This document shows positions 19,158 through 28,189 of a stretch of 64,000 nucleotides of DNA, in pieces. This DNA comes from Croceibacterium salegens (GTDB lineage Bacteria > Pseudomonadota > Alphaproteobacteria > Sphingomonadales > Sphingomonadaceae). The position numbers and the translations under genes were made by a program. Below the pieces are notes generated by a model. The model saw only the letters and a list, made by a program, of their open reading frames with translations. It made no database searches and was not told where the DNA came from. Within the stretch, counting starts at the first letter, position 1. Each line of letters opens with the position of its first letter. The stretch spans positions 186,001 through 250,000 of the forward strand of contig NZ_WTYM01000030.1 in assembly GCF_009827435.1 (NCBI RefSeq), given 5' to 3'.

Positions 19158-20702
19158 GTGACGGCAATTCGCCACGCTCTTTCCATCACGCGCGACGCCG
19201 ATTTCGCGCAGTGGTACCAGGAAGTTATCGCCAGCGCCGACATGGCCGAGGAATCGGGCGTGCGGGGGTGCATGGTCATCAAGCCGTGGGGCTGGGGCAT
19301 CTGGGAACGCATGCAGGCGCTGCTCGACCGGCGGATCAAGGCCGCGGGCGTGCAGAACGCCTACTTCCCGCTCTTCATCCCGCTCGGCAACTTCGTCCGC
19401 GAGGCGGAGCACGTCGAAGGCTTCGCCAAGGAAATGGCGGTCGTCACGCATCACCGCCTGATCGCCGATGGCAAGGGCGGACTGGTCCCCGATCCCGAGG
19501 CCAAGCTGGAAGAGCCGTTGATCGTGCGTCCGACATCGGAAACTATCATCGGCGATGCGATGAGCCGCTGGACCCAGTCGTGGCGCGACCTGCCGTTGAT
19601 GCTCAACCAGTGGGCCAACGTGGTGCGCTGGGAAATGCGCACGCGCATGTTCCTGCGCACCAGCGAGTTCCTCTGGCAGGAAGGCCATACCGCGCACGAA
19701 AGCCGCGACGACGCCATGGCCGAGACGCTGCGTGCGCTCGAAATGTACCAGGCCTTTGCCGAGGAGGACGTGGCGCTGCCGGTCATCGTCGGCGAGAAGC
19801 CAGCAAACGAGCGCTTTCCCGGCGCGGTCGGTACCTGGTCGATCGAGGCGATGATGCAGGACGGAAAGGCGCTGCAGGCCGGCACAAGCCACTATCTCGG
19901 CACCAGCTTCGCCGATGCGGCGAACATCCGCTTCCAAGATCGGGAAGGCAGCCAGCAACTGTGCCACACCACGAGCTGGGGCGTTTCGACGCGCATGGTG
20001 GGGGCGATGATTATGGCCCATGGCGACGACGACGGCCTGCGCGTGCCGCCGGCGCTGGCGCCGTTCCAGGTGGTCATCGTGCCGATGCTGCGCGAAGACG
20101 ACGGCGACGCGGCGATCCTCGAATATTGCGCCGGATTGCGCGCAGCATTGCTGCAGCAATCGGCGTTCGGGGAACCCCTGCGTGTCCTGCTCGACGCCAA
20201 GCCGGGCAAGGCCGCGGCCAAGCGATGGGATTGGGTCCGCAAGGGCGCGCCGCTGATCGTCGAAGTCGGCCCGCGGGACATGGAGAACGGCAAGGTCGCC
20301 GTCCTGCGCCGCGATGCGCTGTGGAACCTCGACAACGGCAAGCCCGCCTTCGACTTCGCCGCGAAAGACGAATTCGTGACGAATGCTGCGGCCGTGCTGC
20401 AGCAGATCCAGCAGTTCCTGTTCGACGAGGCCCATGCGCGTCGCGAAGCAAACATCGTCCGCGATATCGACACCATCGAGGCGCTCGACGCCTTCTTCGC
20501 GGCCGACAAGCGCTATCCGGGCTGGGCTGAGGTGCAGTGGTCGCGGCCCGAGGGCGGGGCGCTCGACAAGGTCGTCGAGCAGCTCAAGGCCCGCAAGCTG
20601 ACCTTCCGCAACGTGCCGCTCGACGCGGAACCGGCAAACGGCGCCTGCCTGTTCACCGGAGAGCCCGCGGTCGAGCGGATCTACGTCGCCCGCGCTTACT
20701 GA
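19158..20702 (+). CDS. proS: Prolyl-tRNA synthetase, archaeal/eukaryal-type (ProS type 3)
   Basis: 514-residue class II synthetase charging tRNA-Pro. It lacks the inserted editing domain of the bacterial enzyme and has the type 3 layout: GCMVIKPWGWGIWERMQ early, motif 2 in VRWEMRTRMFLRTSEFLWQEGHTAHE, QAGTSHYLG, motif 3 in TTSWGVSTRMVGAMIMAHGDDDGLR, an anticodon-binding domain and a C-terminal extension ending in Tyr, as in archaeal/eukaryotic ProRS. The GTG start is the first in frame. No second ProRS is seen in the window. The stop overlaps the convergent peptidase gene by 7 bases. Confidence 0.94.
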   Translation: MTAIRHALSITRDADFAQWYQEVIASADMAEESGVRGCMVIKPWGWGIWERMQALLDRRIKAAGVQNAYFPLFIPLGNFVREAEHVEGFAKEMAVVTHHRLIADGKGGLVPDPEAKLEEPLIVRPTSETIIGDAMSRWTQSWRDLPLMLNQWANVVRWEMRTRMFLRTSEFLWQEGHTAHESRDDAMAETLRALEMYQAFAEEDVALPVIVGEKPANERFPGAVGTWSIEAMMQDGKALQAGTSHYLGTSFADAANIRFQDREGSQQLCHTTSWGVSTRMVGAMIMAHGDDDGLRVPPALAPFQVVIVPMLREDDGDAAILEYCAGLRAALLQQSAFGEPLRVLLDAKPGKAAAKRWDWVRKGAPLIVEVGPRDMENGKVAVLRRDALWNLDNGKPAFDFAAKDEFVTNAAAVLQQIQQFLFDEAHARREANIVRDIDTIEALDAFFAADKRYPGWAEVQWSRPEGGALDKVVEQLKARKLTFRNVPLDAEPANGACLFTGEPAVERIYVARAY

Positions 20703-22708
20703 CCCTTTGCCAGTTCGGCCTTGTAGGCTTCGAGGCTGATATCGCGGCCGAGGAAGTCGCGCACAAGTTCGGCAGCCGGTTCGGTCCCACCCTTGGCGAG
20801 GACCTTGGCGCGGTATTCGGCGGCTGTCGTCGCGTTACGCAGGCCGTCGGCCTTGAACCGGGTGAACAGGTCGTCGGCAATGACCTTCGACCAGCGATAG
20901 GTGTAGTAGATCGCCGAATAGCCGTTGAGGTGGCCGAATGCGTCCTGCATTTCGACCCACTCGGGCGACGGAACAATGGCGTACTGGTCCCGCCACTGTC
21001 GCGTTGCCGCGCCGAGGTTGTCCGGTACCGGGTTCTGGTGGAACTGAAGCGAGATGTTGGCGTAGCCGAGCTGCGTCATGTCACCGAGCCCGAGGTTGAA
21101 GTACCGCGCGTGGTTCATCCTTTCGACCAGGTCGCGCGGGATTGTGTTGCCGTCTTTGTCGACCGCGAATTTCGCCAGCGTGTCGAAGTCGTAGACCCAA
21201 TTCTCGAGCATCTGGCTCGGGGCTTCGACGAAGTCCCATTCGGTGGCCACGCCCGACTGTCCGAGCCAGCGGGTGTGACCGCCGAACATGCCGTGGATCA
21301 TGTGACCGAACTCGTGGAGGAAGGTTGTAACCTGGCTGTGCTCCATCAGACCGGTGCTGTGGTCGCCGTCGGGTAAGTTCTGCACCAGCGCGGCGACCGG
21401 CGGCTCACCATTAAGTCCGGGACGGACCGGCACCATGTTGGCGTGGCTGTACTTGCCCGGACGCGGATGGTTGTCGAAGTAGAACCGGCCAATGACATTG
21501 CCGTTTTCGACCATCTCGTAAGTTTCCACTTCGGGATCCCAAACCGGAGTGTCCCATTCACGGATCTCGACGCCGAACAGGTCCTCGGTAAGCCTGAGAA
21601 TACCGTCGCGCACGTTGTCGTAGGCGAAGTACTGGCGGGCTTCCTGCGGGTCGTAGGCATAGAACTTTTGCTGCACCTTCGGGCTCAACCAGCCGGTCTG
21701 CCAGAACTCGATCTTTTCTGCGCCGGGACGCAGCTCGCGCAGGACCTCGAGGTTCTTGGCGTAGTCGGCCATAGCTGCGGGCCGGGCGGCCGCGGCCATA
21801 TCGGTCAACAGGGTCTGCACCTTCTCCGGCGTGTTGACCATCTTGTCCTCGAGCACGAGCGCCGCGTAGTTCGGGCGGCCGAGGATCGTCGCCAGTTCCT
21901 GCCGCAGGGTGAAGATCTGTGTGAGGACCTCGTCGTTGGCTGGATAGGCGCGGCGGTTATAGACTTCAGACAGACGGCGGCGCAGGTCGTCGCTTTCCGC
22001 ATAGGTCATGACGGGCTGGTAATCCGGCGTGTCGGTCGAAATCTCGATCAGGCCATCGGCACCCGGCTTGCGCGCGGCGATGAAGTCCGCCGGCAGGCCC
22101 GCGAGTTCCTCCGGCCTGACCTTGATGACGCCGCGCCCATTGGCGATGTTGTTCTGGAAGGTCGTGCCCAGTTCGGCGAGCTTTTCGTTGAGCTCCTGCA
22201 CCCGCGCGCGCGGTCCGTCAGGGAGGGCGACGCCCGAAGCCTCGAACGCCTGCAGCGTGCGCGACAGGTACCACTGGGTCGCCGCGTCGGCACCGCCGAC
22301 GTCGATCGCCTTGAGTCGGTCGTAGATCGGGCGAGACAGGCCAATGGAACTGCCCAGGGTGGCGAGGCGGACCTGGCAGGCGGCTCCGGCGTCTCGGCGT
22401 TCCTGGTCGGCCATGACCTCCTGGTAGAGAGTGAACTCGCCCGAACCCGCACCGAGCAGGGCGTTGAGCTCGTCGTATCGGGTCAGCGTGCCATCGACGG
22501 TTGCCGGTCCGCTCTCGCTTTCCAGAGCGGTCTTGCGCTCGGTAATCGCCGCCACATAGGCGTCGCACTTGGCATCGATCGTCGCGCCATCGGGCGCTGT
22601 AGCGAGGATCGGTCCCATCGTGTCCAGCACGCTGACCTCAGAAGCCATGGCGGGGGTCGCGGAGAGCGCGGTGGTGGCGAGCAGGACGCCGGAGAACATG
22701 GATTTCAT
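20696..22708 (-). CDS. Secreted M3-family peptidyl-dipeptidase
   Basis: 670-residue zinc metallopeptidase of family M3 (Dcp/oligopeptidase type). A signal peptide (MKSMFSGVLLATTALSATPAMA) sends it to the periplasm, unlike the cytosolic E. coli Dcp. The zinc site is HEFGH in TTFLHEFGHMIHGMFGG, with the downstream EAPSQMLENWVYD glutamate region and the substrate-loop tyrosines in HLNGYSAIYYTYRWSK. Likely role: trimming of periplasmic or imported oligopeptides. Monocistronic. Confidence 0.92.
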   Translation of the reverse strand: MKSMFSGVLLATTALSATPAMASEVSVLDTMGPILATAPDGATIDAKCDAYVAAITERKTALESESGPATVDGTLTRYDELNALLGAGSGEFTLYQEVMADQERRDAGAACQVRLATLGSSIGLSRPIYDRLKAIDVGGADAATQWYLSRTLQAFEASGVALPDGPRARVQELNEKLAELGTTFQNNIANGRGVIKVRPEELAGLPADFIAARKPGADGLIEISTDTPDYQPVMTYAESDDLRRRLSEVYNRRAYPANDEVLTQIFTLRQELATILGRPNYAALVLEDKMVNTPEKVQTLLTDMAAAARPAAMADYAKNLEVLRELRPGAEKIEFWQTGWLSPKVQQKFYAYDPQEARQYFAYDNVRDGILRLTEDLFGVEIREWDTPVWDPEVETYEMVENGNVIGRFYFDNHPRPGKYSHANMVPVRPGLNGEPPVAALVQNLPDGDHSTGLMEHSQVTTFLHEFGHMIHGMFGGHTRWLGQSGVATEWDFVEAPSQMLENWVYDFDTLAKFAVDKDGNTIPRDLVERMNHARYFNLGLGDMTQLGYANISLQFHQNPVPDNLGAATRQWRDQYAIVPSPEWVEMQDAFGHLNGYSAIYYTYRWSKVIADDLFTRFKADGLRNATTAAEYRAKVLAKGGTEPAAELVRDFLGRDISLEAYKAELAKGQ

Positions 22709-22843
22709 GTGGCAAGGGGACTTTCCTGATGGGCGAATGCGGTTTCAATAGAAATTTCAAGCTGACTTGCAAATGAAGCCTGTCGAAGCAGGTGTGCTTC
22801 CAGTCGGCTTGCGCCGTGGGCGTGCGCTCGCCATATCCGGACC

Positions 22844-25114
22844 ATGCCACCCCACAAGAAAGTTCACGGCCTGCCCAGCAAGGAGCAGGTGCTCGAATTC
22901 ATCCGCACGAGCGACGGGCCGGCGGGCAAGCGCGAGATAGCGCGCGCCTTCGGGCTCAAGGGGCAGGAGAAGATCGGCCTCAAGAAACTGCTTGGCGACA
23001 TGGCCGACGAAGGGCTGATCGACGGCAGGAAGAGCGCCTATCACCGCATGGGCGGCCTTCCGAAAGTCACGGTCCTGCGCGTGGTCGATGTCGAGGACGG
23101 CTATCCGGTGGCGATTCCCGACACCTGGCAGCCCGACGACGCCGTCCCGCCGCCGCGCGTGCGGATCGTCGAGAGCAAGAAGGGTGGGGCGCTGCGGAAA
23201 GGCGACCGCGTGCTCGCCCGCACCGAGGAAGCCGGCAAGGGCTGGCGCGCACACCCGATCAAGAAGCTTCCGGCCGCCGAACAGGCGATGCTCGGGGTGA
23301 TCGAAACCGATGCCGCGGGCCACCACTGGCTCGCCCCGGTCGACAAGCGCATCCGCAACTCCAGCCCGGTCAAGGACATCGGGTCGGCAGAGACCGGCAA
23401 CCTCGTGCTGGCCGAACCCATCGGGCGCGGCGCCAAGGCGGGCGTGAAGGTTCTCGAAGTACTCGGAGACCCGCTCGCCCCGCGCGCCTTCAGCCTCATC
23501 GCGATCCACAAGTACGGCATCCCGCATATCTTCTCGCCCGAAGTGCTGGCCGAGGCCGATGCGGCGGCGAAACTGCCGCTCAGCGAGGACAAGCGCGAAG
23601 ACCTGCGCGGCGTCCCGATCATCGCCATCGACCCGGCAGACGCCCGCGACCACGACGATGCGATCTGGGCCGAACCCGACGGGGAGGGCGGCTACCGCGC
23701 CATCGTCGCCATCGCCGATGTCAGCTTCTACGTCCGTCCCGGCAGCAAGCTCGACCGCGAAGCGAGGAAGCGCGGCAACTCGGTCTATTTCCCCGACCGC
23801 GTCGTGCCGATGCTGCCCGAGGTGCTGAGCGCCGACGTCTGCTCGCTCGGCGAGGGTCAGGACCGCGCCGCCATGGCCTGCCACCTCACGATCGACAAGC
23901 ACGGCCACGTCACGGCCTTCCGCTTCACCCGTGCGCTGGTCCGCATCGCCGAAGTCGTCGCCTACGAGGATGCGCAGGCGCGCTTCGACGGGGAGGGTCC
24001 CGAGGACAACCTTCGCAACCTTTGGGGCGCTTGGAAGCTACTCAATGCCGCCCGCGAGAACCGCGATCCGCTCGATCTCGACCTCCCCGAACGCCGTGTC
24101 GTGCTCGACGAGGAAGGCCGGATCGCCGAAATCGCAATCCGCGAGCGGCTCGATGCGCATCGCGTTGTCGAGGACTTCATGATCGCCGCCAACGTTGCCG
24201 CGGCCAAGGCGCTCGAAAGCAAGTCCAGTCCGGTGGTCTACCGCATCCACGAGCCGCCGACGCGCGAGAAGCTGTTGGCGCTCAAGGACTACTTCAAGTC
24301 GATCGGCAAGAACCTCGCGCTTGGCCAGGTCATCACGCCCGGCCTGTTCAACCGCATGATCAAGGACATCGCCGATCCGGCGGAGAAGGCGCTGGTCATG
24401 GAGGCCGTGTTGCGCAGCCAGACGCAGGCCTACTACGGACCGCAGAACGCCGGCCACTTCGGGCTCGCGCTCGGCAGCTACGCGCACTTCACTTCGCCGA
24501 TCCGGCGCTATTCGGACCTGCTGGTACACCGCGCGCTGGTCGACAGCTTCCACCTCGAACAACCCAGGCCGAAGGGCGGTATCCCCGAGCACAGCGGACT
24601 TTCGGACCAGGACCGCGCCGATCTCGCCAAGGTTACCGACGCCATCAGCCTGACCGAACGCCGGGCGATGGAAGCCGAGCGCGACACCATCGACCGCTAT
24701 GTGGCAGCATGGCTGGCCGGTAAGGTAGGCGAGGTGTTCGAGACGCGTATCACCGGGGTGCAGAGTTTCGGCTTCTTCGCGACGATCCTCGGCTTCGGCG
24801 GCGACGGGCTGGTCCCGGTTTCGACGCTCGGCCAGGACTACTTCCGTTACGAGGAGGGCGCGCAGGCGCTGGTCGGCGAGAAGACCGGCGAGCGCTACAC
24901 CGTCGGCCAGCGGCTACAGTTGCGGTTAGGGGAAGCCAACCCGCTGACCGGTGCGCTCAAGTTCGACTTGCCCGAGGGAAGCGGGGCAAGGGTCGAGCCA
25001 CGCGGTGCGCGTCCGACGGAAAAGAAGAGCAAACCCAGTCCCAAGCACATGCAGGGCAAGCGCGGCCGCCCGGGCAACATCCGCCACCAGGGCAAGGAAA
25101 GGCGGAAGAAGTAG
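22844..25114 (+). CDS. rnr: Ribonuclease R
   Basis: 756-residue processive 3'-5' exoribonuclease of the RNB/RNase II superfamily. N-terminal winged-helix region (about 15-75), cold-shock-like OB domains, catalytic RNB domain with the metal-binding Asp cluster in IDPADARDHDDAIW, substrate motif GLALGSYAHFTSPIRRYSDL, an S1 domain (ETRITGVQSFGFFATI) and a Lys/Arg-rich tail (KKSKPSPKHMQGKRGRPG) typical of RNase R rather than RNase II. Stands alone, convergent with the stress-protein gene. Confidence 0.96.
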   Translation: MPPHKKVHGLPSKEQVLEFIRTSDGPAGKREIARAFGLKGQEKIGLKKLLGDMADEGLIDGRKSAYHRMGGLPKVTVLRVVDVEDGYPVAIPDTWQPDDAVPPPRVRIVESKKGGALRKGDRVLARTEEAGKGWRAHPIKKLPAAEQAMLGVIETDAAGHHWLAPVDKRIRNSSPVKDIGSAETGNLVLAEPIGRGAKAGVKVLEVLGDPLAPRAFSLIAIHKYGIPHIFSPEVLAEADAAAKLPLSEDKREDLRGVPIIAIDPADARDHDDAIWAEPDGEGGYRAIVAIADVSFYVRPGSKLDREARKRGNSVYFPDRVVPMLPEVLSADVCSLGEGQDRAAMACHLTIDKHGHVTAFRFTRALVRIAEVVAYEDAQARFDGEGPEDNLRNLWGAWKLLNAARENRDPLDLDLPERRVVLDEEGRIAEIAIRERLDAHRVVEDFMIAANVAAAKALESKSSPVVYRIHEPPTREKLLALKDYFKSIGKNLALGQVITPGLFNRMIKDIADPAEKALVMEAVLRSQTQAYYGPQNAGHFGLALGSYAHFTSPIRRYSDLLVHRALVDSFHLEQPRPKGGIPEHSGLSDQDRADLAKVTDAISLTERRAMEAERDTIDRYVAAWLAGKVGEVFETRITGVQSFGFFATILGFGGDGLVPVSTLGQDYFRYEEGAQALVGEKTGERYTVGQRLQLRLGEANPLTGALKFDLPEGSGARVEPRGARPTEKKSKPSPKHMQGKRGRPGNIRHQGKERRKK

Positions 25115-25117
25115 CCT

Positions 25118-25570
25118 TCAGCTAAGCTCGTCGATCCGTTCTGCGGACAGGCCGCCGGGCACGATGAACAACGGGCACTTGAGCGAGCTCGAATGCGCCG
25201 AAAAGTGGCTGATCAACGGCCCCGGATTTCCTTCCTTGGCCGAACCCAGCACGAGGGCCGCAACTTCGGGATGCTGGTCGAGGTATTCGTTGATCACCGC
25301 AACGCCTTCACCCACGCGCACGGCAATCTGCGGCATGCGCCCGCTTTCCGAAAACAGTTCGCCAGCGGCGGAATGCGCCATGACCTCGGCACGGTCGCGC
25401 GCCTCTTCCTCGATCGTCGCCTGGACGCCGCCGAAAGCGTTGAATTGCTGGCGCGGGACTAGCGCAAGAATGTGGACCGAGCCCCCGGTATCGGCCGCCC
25501 GCCGCGCGGCAAATCGCAGCGCCAAGTGGGCTTCCTCGGTCTCGTCGATGATCGCAAGATAAACCCGCAT
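25118..25570 (-). CDS. Universal stress protein (UspA family)
   Basis: 150-residue UspA-fold protein. The N-terminal strand [25 protein letters not shown] and the C-terminal [20 protein letters not shown]...CPLFIVPGG match the family, including a partly conserved ATP-binding G-x-x-x-G region. USPs are cytosolic and are induced by starvation or oxidative stress; partner unknown. It is divergent from the pdhC-like gene (about 130 bases between starts) and ends 3 bases past the rnr stop. The start at 25570 is the ATG in front of the conserved first strand. Confidence 0.85.
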   Translation of the reverse strand: MRVYLAIIDETEEAHLALRFAARRAADTGGSVHILALVPRQQFNAFGGVQATIEEEARDRAEVMAHSAAGELFSESGRMPQIAVRVGEGVAVINEYLDQHPEVAALVLGSAKEGNPGPLISHFSAHSSSLKCPLFIVPGGLSAERIDELS

Positions 25571-25698
25571 CAGTTCTCGTCCCCCGGGGCGCGTTGGTAT
25601 CTGCCGAAACCGCCAGTAGCAAGGTCCTTGCCCATGGGCCACGAATTCGCCAGAGACGGGCCAAACGAGACACCGACCGACAGGATCGACGCACACCC

Positions 25699-26994
25699 AT
25701 GCCGATTGCCATCAAGATGCCCGCACTTTCGCCGACCATGGAAGAGGGCACGCTCGCCCGCTGGCTGGTCAAGGTGGGCGACAAGGTCAGTTCCGGCGAC
25801 GTCATGGCCGAGATCGAAACCGACAAGGCGACGATGGAATTCGAAGCGGTCGACGAGGGCACGATCGCCGACATCGCCGTGCCCGAAGGAACCGAAGGAG
25901 TCGCCGTCGGCACCGTGATCGCCACGTTGGCCGAGGACGGCGAGGATGTGGGCAGTGTGAAGCCCGCGAAGGCAGAGGCGGCTCCTGAACCAGCAGCGAA
26001 AGAAGCGCCCCAAGAAACCAAACCCGCTCGTGCTGAGCCCGTCGAAGCACCTGCCGCGACGCCAGCACCTGGCCCTTCGACAGACTCAGGGCGAGCGGAT
26101 GGTGTAACCGGTAGCCGGATCATCGCCTCGCCGCTGGCCAAGCGGATTGCGGAGGACAAGGGCATCGATCTTTCGACCGTCACCGGCAGCGGCCCCAACG
26201 GGCGCATCGTGAAGGCTGACGTCGAGGGCGCGAAGCCCGGTACTGCAGCTCCGGCTGCCGCTGCAGCGCCTGCAATCGCACCCGCCGAAGCGCAGGACTT
26301 CGGCATCCCGCACGAGGTCGAGAAGCTCTCCTCGATGCGCAAGACGATCGCGCGCCGCCTCACCGAGTCGAAGCAGCAGATCCCGCACATCTACCTCACG
26401 GTGGACATCCGGCTCGACGCGCTGCTCAAGCTGCGCGGCGAGATCAACGCTGCGCTCGAAGGCGATGGCATCAAGGTCTCGGTCAACGACATGCTGATCA
26501 AGGCGCTGGCCAAGGCGCTGAACCGCGTGCCGGTGTGCAACGTGCAGTTCGCCGGCGACAGCCTGCTCAAGTTCAGTCGCGCGGATATCTCGGTGGCAGT
26601 GTCGATCCCGGGCGGGCTCATCACCCCGATCATCGTCGATGCCGGCAGCAAGTCGGTGTCGCAGATATCGGCCGAGATGAAGGACCTCGCCGCCCGCGCC
26701 CGCGACGGGAAGCTGCAACCGCACGAGTACCAGGGCGGCACCGCCAGTATCTCCAACATGGGCATGTACGGCATCAAGCAGTTCGAGGCGGTGATCAATC
26801 CCCCGCAGGCGATGATCATGGCCATCGGCGCGGGCGAGAAGCGCCCCTACGTGGTCGACGACAGCCTGCAAATTGCTACCGTAATGAGTGCCACCGGCAG
26901 CTTCGACCACCGCGCCATCGACGGCGCCGACGGGGCCGAGCTGATGAAGGTCTTCAAGGAGCTGTGCGAAAAGCCGCTGGGACTGGTGGCTTGA
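25699..26994 (+). CDS. pdhC: Pyruvate dehydrogenase E2, dihydrolipoamide acetyltransferase
   Basis: 431-residue E2 core of the pyruvate dehydrogenase complex. One lipoyl domain (1-80) with lipoyl-lysine K43 in [11 protein letters not shown], an Ala/Pro-rich linker, a peripheral-subunit-binding domain (about 140-178, [18 protein letters not shown]) and a C-terminal acyltransferase domain with the catalytic His in [11 protein letters not shown]. The [16 protein letters not shown] opening is typical of PDH rather than 2-oxoglutarate E2. The first linker carries an in-frame palindromic repeat (26024-26098). E3 (lpdA) is encoded 1.2 kb downstream in the same direction; E1 is not in the window. Confidence 0.93.
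   Translation: MPIAIKMPALSPTMEEGTLARWLVKVGDKVSSGDVMAEIETDKATMEFEAVDEGTIADIAVPEGTEGVAVGTVIATLAEDGEDVGSVKPAKAEAAPEPAAKEAPQETKPARAEPVEAPAATPAPGPSTDSGRADGVTGSRIIASPLAKRIAEDKGIDLSTVTGSGPNGRIVKADVEGAKPGTAAPAAAAAPAIAPAEAQDFGIPHEVEKLSSMRKTIARRLTESKQQIPHIYLTVDIRLDALLKLRGEINAALEGDGIKVSVNDMLIKALAKALNRVPVCNVQFAGDSLLKFSRADISVAVSIPGGLITPIIVDAGSKSVSQISAEMKDLAARARDGKLQPHEYQGGTASISNMGMYGIKQFEAVINPPQAMIMAIGAGEKRPYVVDDSLQIATVMSATGSFDHRAIDGADGAELMKVFKELCEKPLGLVA
26024..26098. repeat. REP-like imperfect palindrome inside the E2 coding sequence
   Basis: Arms at 26024-26048 and 26074-26098 pair at 20 of 25 positions around a 25-base loop. The cores GCTGAGCCCGTCGAAG and CTTCGACAGACTCAG resemble the dispersed TGAGCxTGTCGAAG palindrome I know from sphingomonad intergenic regions. 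Read in frame it encodes the linker residues [20 protein letters not shown]...SGRAD between the lipoyl and binding domains, so insertion there is tolerated. Confidence 0.7.
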
Positions 26995-27010
26995 GCGCCG
27001 GGAGCGCGAA

Positions 27011-27382
27011 GTGACCGAGTTCCGCGACCCCGCCATTCGCGTCACTGCGATGCCGGCGGACACCAATGCCTACGGCGACATCTTCGGTGGCTGGCTGGTC
27101 AGCCTGATGGACGCCGCTGCAGGTCTAATCGCCGCGCGGCGGGCCAAGGGCAGGGCGGTGACCGTGGCCATGGACGGGATGCAGTTCCTTCACCCGGTCA
27201 AGGTGGGCGACGAGGTCTCGGTTTACGGGGAAATCACCAGGGTCGGTCGCACCAGCATGACCATCCAGGTCGAGGCATGGCGGCGCCTGCGTGAGAGCGA
27301 GGATACCTGTAAGGTGACCGAGGCGGTGTTCACGTTCGTCGCCATCGACGAGAACGGACGACCCCGGCCGGTAGGGGGATGA
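27011..27382 (+). CDS. Acyl-CoA thioesterase, YciA-like hotdog fold
   Basis: 123-residue hotdog-fold thioesterase. The YciA/BACH signature PADTNAYGDIFGGWLVSLMDAA (with its catalytic Asn/Asp region) is at residues 15-36, followed by the RAVTVAMDGMQFLHPVKVGDEV helix-strand pair. Such enzymes hydrolyse acyl-CoA esters. It sits 16 bases after the E2 gene, so it may relieve acyl-CoA build-up near the PDH complex, or simply be cotranscribed. Starts with GTG. Confidence 0.88.
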   Translation: MTEFRDPAIRVTAMPADTNAYGDIFGGWLVSLMDAAAGLIAARRAKGRAVTVAMDGMQFLHPVKVGDEVSVYGEITRVGRTSMTIQVEAWRRLRESEDTCKVTEAVFTFVAIDENGRPRPVGG

Positions 27383-27389
27383 GGTGTCA

Positions 27390-28184
27390 ATGAAGCGCTT
27401 GATTGCCGTCACTGCAGCGCTTTTCCTGCCCGTTTCGGCAGTGTTGGCGTTGGACACCGACAAGGCTGAAAGCCACTACTATCCGCGCGAGACCAGCGCA
27501 CCGGGTGCGGCGCATCCCTGGCTTGTCATGCTGCCCGGTGGCGGTGGGATCGATGTCTTCGGCGACTACGATTTCTACTTCGACGTGGCGAAGGAATGGA
27601 ATGAGGCGGGATATGACGTCCTCGTCATTCACTACCAGGCCGCCGCTCCGCTCGTGCCGGGCGCCGAACAGGCGAATCCCGCGAAGATGGAGCAGGCGGT
27701 TGTCACCGATGCCCTCGCCACGGCGAAGGCGAAAGGCTGGCTTGACTTGGAATGCCCGGGCTTCGTCATGGGATTCTCGTTCGGCGGCAACGGAACCATG
27801 CAGCTCGCGAAAGAACCGCCGGCCAACCTCGCTGGAGCGATCGGTTTCTATCCGGCGATCCTCGGCCAATCGGATGGCTTCGACGCCAAGGTCCCGGTGC
27901 TGGTGCTGCAAGGGGACAAGGACCAACTCGTTTCGCCCCAGAAGCTCGATGCCTTCGTTGCCGCTTCGGCCGATCCCGCCAAGTTCACCGTAAAGCACTA
28001 TCCCGGCGCGCATCACGGGTTCGACATACCTTCGCTCGAAAAGCCGGTGCTCTACAATGGCGAGCGGTTCGAGTTCGATCCGGAGGCCGAGATCGCCTCG
28101 CACCTGGCAGTGACGAAATTCCGCTCGGCGCGGGTTAAGGCGGCAGGCGCCCCCGCAGAATGCACGATTCCACAGGACAACTGA
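27390..28184 (+). CDS. Secreted alpha/beta hydrolase, dienelactone-hydrolase-like
   Basis: 264-residue alpha/beta hydrolase with a signal peptide (MKRLIAVTAALFLPVSAVLA). Oxyanion/loop region VMLPGGGGIDVFGDYDFYF, nucleophile Ser in GFSFGGNGT, acid in LQGDKDQLVSP and His in GAHHGFDIP. The GFSFGG elbow resembles dienelactone hydrolases, where the nucleophile is usually Cys. The ATG at 27390 is preferred over GTG 27384 because of spacing from GATGAGG. Lies between the thioesterase and lpdA and is probably cotranscribed. Substrate unknown. Confidence 0.75.
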   Translation: MKRLIAVTAALFLPVSAVLALDTDKAESHYYPRETSAPGAAHPWLVMLPGGGGIDVFGDYDFYFDVAKEWNEAGYDVLVIHYQAAAPLVPGAEQANPAKMEQAVVTDALATAKAKGWLDLECPGFVMGFSFGGNGTMQLAKEPPANLAGAIGFYPAILGQSDGFDAKVPVLVLQGDKDQLVSPQKLDAFVAASADPAKFTVKHYPGAHHGFDIPSLEKPVLYNGERFEFDPEAEIASHLAVTKFRSARVKAAGAPAECTIPQDN

Positions 28185-28189
28185 TACCC

